Positions 61,393 to 64,000 of a stretch of DNA of 64,000 bases are shown one piece after another; the stretch's first letter is position 1; each line of letters opens with the position of its first letter. This stretch comes from Hahella sp. CCB-MM4 (lineage in GTDB: Bacteria; Pseudomonadota; Gammaproteobacteria; Pseudomonadales; Oleiphilaceae). A model generated the notes under the pieces. That model ran no database searches. It saw nothing but the letters and a program-made list of their open reading frames with translations, and was not told where the DNA came from. The DNA lies in NCBI RefSeq assembly GCF_002260525.1, contig NZ_MRYI01000011.1:124001-188000 (forward strand), given 5' to 3'. The position numbers and the translations under genes were made by a program.

Positions 61393-62331
61393 TTACTTCA
61401 TGTAGTCCTTAAGATTGGTCGGAGTCACCAACTCAAACGGCACCCAGACTTTCTGCTCGACCTCATCCCCTTTGGCCAACTGAACCGCCGCTTTGACAGA
61501 GCCTTCCCCCTGTCCCACAGCGCTTTGAAATACGGTGACATCAAGATCACCGCTCTTCATAGCCTGCAGAGCATCCGGAGTTGCATCAATACCGGCGACG
61601 ATCACGGAATTCATGGCACGGCCGGCAGCTTTTAAGGCCTGAATCGCACCAATGGCCATTTCATCATTATTGGAAATTACCGCGTCAAACTCTATTCCGG
61701 CTGCCAACCAGTTAGTCATCAGATCATTTCCCTTTATCCGAGACCACTCAGCAGTTTGCTCTGCCACCACTTCAATTCCAGAACACTCCGGGGTTGCGAT
61801 GACATCATGAATATCCTTGGTACGCTGAATGGCAGCCTGATTGGACAACTCTCCCATCATGACAACGACTTTGCCTTTTCCACCAAGCAGACGGCACACC
61901 TCCCGGGTCTGGAATGTTCCGGAGTCCACTTCGTTGGAGGCAACAAAAGCCTGGTTATTGGGCAACATGTCTACGTTAATAGGTTGGCGATTCACGTAGA
62001 TAAGGGGAATTCCGGCAGCATCGGCATCATCACTCATGGAAACAGTGGCGTCTGTATCGACAGGGTTAACGATGATGGCGTCCACGCCGGAAGCGATAAA
62101 GTTCTGTATCTGATTAAGCTGGGTTCCGACTTCGTTTTTGGCATCCTCAATCTGAACATCAACCCCTTCCTGGGATGCCGCATTTTGAATACCGTTACGC
62201 AAGGCTGTTAAAAAGTTATCGTCAAAGAGCGCCATGGATACACCTATCTTCAATTCCTTCGCAAATACGGCTCCGGAAAACAAAGATGCGGCAAGCGCAG
62301 TTGAGGCGAGAGAAAGGGTAATTTTTTTCAT
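61393..62331 (-). CDS. Sugar/inositol ABC importer, periplasmic binding protein
   Basis: 312 residues: signal peptide 1-24 (ALAASLFSGAVFA), then a type-I (RbsB-like) periplasmic binding fold: KIGVSMALFDDNFLTALRNG, IIVNPVDTDATVS, VFVAGIDATPDAL-type hinge segments. Several residues agree with Caulobacter IbpA, the inositol binder, from memory. First gene of the importer operon, with a GGAGAC ribosome site, reading from the long regulatory spacer shared with the isomerase-like gene. Confidence 0.88.
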   Translation of the reverse strand: MKKITLSLASTALAASLFSGAVFAKELKIGVSMALFDDNFLTALRNGIQNAASQEGVDVQIEDAKNEVGTQLNQIQNFIASGVDAIIVNPVDTDATVSMSDDADAAGIPLIYVNRQPINVDMLPNNQAFVASNEVDSGTFQTREVCRLLGGKGKVVVMMGELSNQAAIQRTKDIHDVIATPECSGIEVVAEQTAEWSRIKGNDLMTNWLAAGIEFDAVISNNDEMAIGAIQALKAAGRAMNSVIVAGIDATPDALQAMKSGDLDVTVFQSAVGQGEGSVKAAVQLAKGDEVEQKVWVPFELVTPTNLKDYMK

Positions 62332-62573
62332 CTTATTTTTGTCTCCTCGAATATGAAGTGTATACCTTGGGTACCACTCTTTTTATTAGTGAGGGCCGGC
62401 ATGATGCTCATCGCGATCAAATCCAGCCTTCATATATGGGTCCACAGCATTCAGAGCTATTGCCCTGATCACCACCAGACTCAAATATGTGTCTGCCCCG
62501 TTGCGCTCTGACAACATCCCATTCGGGTCAGACTGAATCTAAATCCACTTTATTTTTCCAAGTTTTTACAAAA

Positions 62574-62589
62574 TGGAATATACGTTCCA
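62574..62589. promoter_or_regulatory. GGAA-N6-TTCC operator O1
   Basis: TGGAATATACGTTCCA, extending to 6-bp arms ATGGAA/TTCCAT. It overlaps the -10 and start region of the predicted promoter for the binding-protein gene, a position that suits direct repression. Confidence 0.7.
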
Positions 62590-62635
62590 TATTGCTTCTC
62601 ATCTTTCACGGTGTCAACCCCCAGTTTCGCTCTAG

Positions 62636-62653
62636 ACGGAATATTTATTCCGT
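62636..62653. promoter_or_regulatory. GGAA-N6-TTCC operator O2
   Basis: ACGGAATATTTATTCCGT: 8-bp perfect arms about a 2-base centre. Its centre is 63 bp from that of O1, or six turns of the helix, so both face the same side of the DNA. Confidence 0.7.
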
Positions 62654-62853
62654 TTCTATAAATTACTTTCAGCAGCCACTCTTCTCCTTGGGTTGATGAA
62701 CGTATCTGTTAGCTTCTAACGCCTCTATTTATGTGAATACGAGCAAGGTCTATATGAAAATCAGCCAGATTGTTCATCTGGAGATCGGACAATTCGTTTT
62801 CTCCAATAAGGAATAAAACTTCGAGATAAAAAATAAATATTCCTACGATTGAT

Positions 62854-62887
62854 ATTTTGGAATTTTAATTCTAATCTATTCCAAAAT
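62854..62887. promoter_or_regulatory. Degenerate half-site cluster before the isomerase-like gene
   Basis: Perfect 10-bp arms ATTTTGGAAT and ATTCCAAAAT enclose a further half-site, so GGAA, TTCT and TTCC occur at 10-bp steps (62859, 62869, 62879). It ends 53 bases before the ATG at 62940 and may be a third, weaker binding site. Confidence 0.45.
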
Positions 62888-62939
62888 TGAAACGGCCTCG
62901 CACTGCGAGTAACAACAACAAAATTTACGTAGGCCTTTT

Positions 62940-63767
62940 ATGACCCATCCTTCGGTTAAATTCTCCCTCAACCACATGATCTGCCCACACATGAGCGCGG
63001 AAGAACTCATCGATGCCGCAATCCGACTCGGAATTACAGCCGTTGAACTGCGCAACGACATACAGGAAAACAGTGTGACGGAGCTGAACAACGCCAAAGC
63101 CATTGGCGAAAAAGCGAAGCAGCATGGGATCAAAATATTAAGCATTAATGCCCTCTACCCGTTTAACATCTGGAATGACCAGCGGGCGGAGCAGGCAGAG
63201 AAGCTTGCTTCACTGGCAGAAGCCTGTGGAGCAACAGGATTGGTACTTTGTCCTCTGGTAGATGGGGAGTACACGGCCACCGAAGAAGAGAAATCAACCA
63301 GCCTTAAAGAAGCCCTACAAGCGCTGGAGCCGATATTGGCCAAACACAATCTGAAAGGCTTTGTGGAGCCACTAGGCTTTCCTATTTCCTCACTGCGAAC
63401 CAAGCGCCAGGCCATCGACACTATCGGGGAGCTGGGACTGGAAAATAGATTCGGACTGGTCCACGACACCTTCCACCACCGCGGCGCCGAAGAAACTGAA
63501 ATTTTCGCGGACAAAACCGACCTGGTGCATATTTCAGGCGTGGAGAATGAAACCGTCAGTTTCCAGCAAATGCAGGATGCCCATCGCTTGCTCGTTGGCC
63601 CCAAAGACCGCCTGGACAGCATCGGCCAGATAAAACAATTACTGTCCTCAGGCTACGATAACTATATTTCCTTTGAACCCTTTGCCCGGGAAGTCTGGGA
63701 ACTTGAGGATCCGATCTCAGCGGTGGAAGAGAGCATCAGCTACATCCGTCAGCAATTGGTAATTTAG
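62940..63767 (+). CDS. TIM-barrel sugar isomerase/epimerase (IolI-like)
   Basis: 275 residues of the xylose-isomerase-like TIM-barrel family. FSLNHMICPHMSAEELIDAA, VELRNDIQENSV, ILSINALYPFNIWND, GFVEPLGFPISSLRT and LVHDTFHHRG carry the expected acidic and histidine metal-site residues (E in FVEPLGF, D-H in VHDTFHH, H in VHISGV, E in ISFEPFA). The start sequence and context match 2-keto-myo-inositol isomerases (IolI) of rhizobia and Caulobacter. The role is inferred; a hydroxypyruvate-isomerase-like enzyme is the alternative. Confidence 0.8.
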   Translation: MTHPSVKFSLNHMICPHMSAEELIDAAIRLGITAVELRNDIQENSVTELNNAKAIGEKAKQHGIKILSINALYPFNIWNDQRAEQAEKLASLAEACGATGLVLCPLVDGEYTATEEEKSTSLKEALQALEPILAKHNLKGFVEPLGFPISSLRTKRQAIDTIGELGLENRFGLVHDTFHHRGAEETEIFADKTDLVHISGVENETVSFQQMQDAHRLLVGPKDRLDSIGQIKQLLSSGYDNYISFEPFAREVWELEDPISAVEESISYIRQQLVI

Positions 63768-63958
63768 GATTCAACGGCATGATGACAATCAGCGTCTATG
63801 CCAGGTAGGGTCGTGCAGAGTATCTCTTCCTTATTTACTTACGAAGAAATCCAGCACGACTTGGGCAATTTTTGAAATCAATAAACCGACAGTCAGACAG
63901 AGAAAGACGTTGAACCGCCGGAATCTGTTTATGTGTTTTATGCATTGAGGGTATTTTT

Positions 63959-64000
63959 ATGACGATCAGAGTAGGAATCATTGGTACTGGCGCCATCGGG
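63959..64000 (+). CDS. Gfo/Idh/MocA dehydrogenase, first 14 codons (cut by window)
   Basis: MTIRVGIIGTGAIG is the start of a Rossmann nucleotide-binding fold of the Gfo/Idh/MocA type. GAGG lies about 10 bases before the ATG. Following an IolI-like gene, the natural candidate is inositol 2-dehydrogenase (IolG), but only the first strand and turn are visible. Confidence 0.65.
   Translation, partial: MTIRVGIIGTGAIG

Larger units (their letters stand above)
62332..62939. promoter_or_regulatory. 608-base divergent control region of the inositol locus
   Basis: No gene on either strand. It contains two full palindromes (62574-62589 and 62636-62653), a likely promoter toward the binding-protein gene (TTGACA at 62612-62617, 17 bases, CAATAT at 62589-62594, minus strand) and a looser repeat cluster at 62854-62887 next to the isomerase-like gene. 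Confidence 0.6.

Noticed and set aside
63811-63873. GTCGTGC / GCACGAC inverted repeat before the last gene
   Set aside because: The loop is very long and no flanking signal supports a function.

Overview
The window is about 64 kb of a Gram-negative chromosome that reads as a marine-type gammaproteobacterium, somewhere in the Oceanospirillales/Alteromonadales/Marinobacter neighbourhood. The reasons are the full E. coli-type division and cell-wall (dcw) cluster, the LpoA-YraN-DiaA block, SspA/SspB, the cytochrome bc1 genes next to rplM-rpsI, a sodium-type PomA/PomB stator beside xseB-ispA-dxs as in Vibrio, and a PEP-CTERM/exosortase accessory pair. The genus cannot be fixed from the sequence alone. 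Most of the window is conserved core genome, tightly packed, with start/stop overlaps of 4 to 10 bases. The accessory parts are the PEP-CTERM pair (1.5-5.3 kb), an unrecognised gene with AP2-like segments (56.5-57.2 kb) and a probable inositol uptake and catabolism locus (57.6-64 kb).

Layout. 0-1.5 kb: 3' part of ilvD. 1.5-5.3 kb: TPR protein of the PrsT type and a PEP-CTERM surface protein with a textbook sigma-54 promoter. 5.4-8.6 kb: folA, thyA, lgt and a TauE/SafE permease. 8.6-9.4 kb: NRDE protein. 9.4-11.9 kb: pomA-pomB-PilZ. 12.1-15.4 kb: xseB-ispA-dxs (isoprenoid precursors). 15.5-18.1 kb: ribA and moaC-moaD-moaA (molybdopterin). 18.1-24.7 kb: Nudix-ThiE-like fusion, argJ, secA, M23 peptidase. 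24.9-43.8 kb: dciA facing the complete dcw cluster, which is transcribed leftwards as mraZ-rsmH-ftsL-ftsI-murE-murF-mraY-murD-ftsW-murG-murC-ddl-ftsQ-ftsA-ftsZ-lpxC. 44.2-44.6 kb: RNase P RNA. 44.6-48.6 kb: rsmI, lpoA, yraN, diaA. 48.7-54.5 kb: sspA-sspB, petABC, rplM-rpsI, a TatD-family gene. 54.6-56.2 kb: prfC. 56.5-64 kb: the AP2-like gene, an RpiR-type regulator, a ribose/inositol-type ABC importer, an IolI-like TIM-barrel protein and the start of a Gfo/Idh/MocA dehydrogenase cut by the window edge.

How the genes fit together. The regulator, importer, isomerase-like protein and dehydrogenase are best read as one inositol system. This is supported by palindromes of the form GGAA-N6-TTCC, the motif reported for the RpiR-type repressor IolR of rhizobia. 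One lies upstream of the regulator gene and two lie in the divergent spacer between the binding-protein gene and the isomerase gene, with centres 63 bp apart. The dcw operon starts from a clear sigma-70 promoter, followed by GTGG half-sites at 10-bp pitch that look like the MraZ operator. The PEP-CTERM gene carries a GG-N10-GC promoter, which fits RpoN-dependent control of the exosortase system; the exosortase itself is not in this window.
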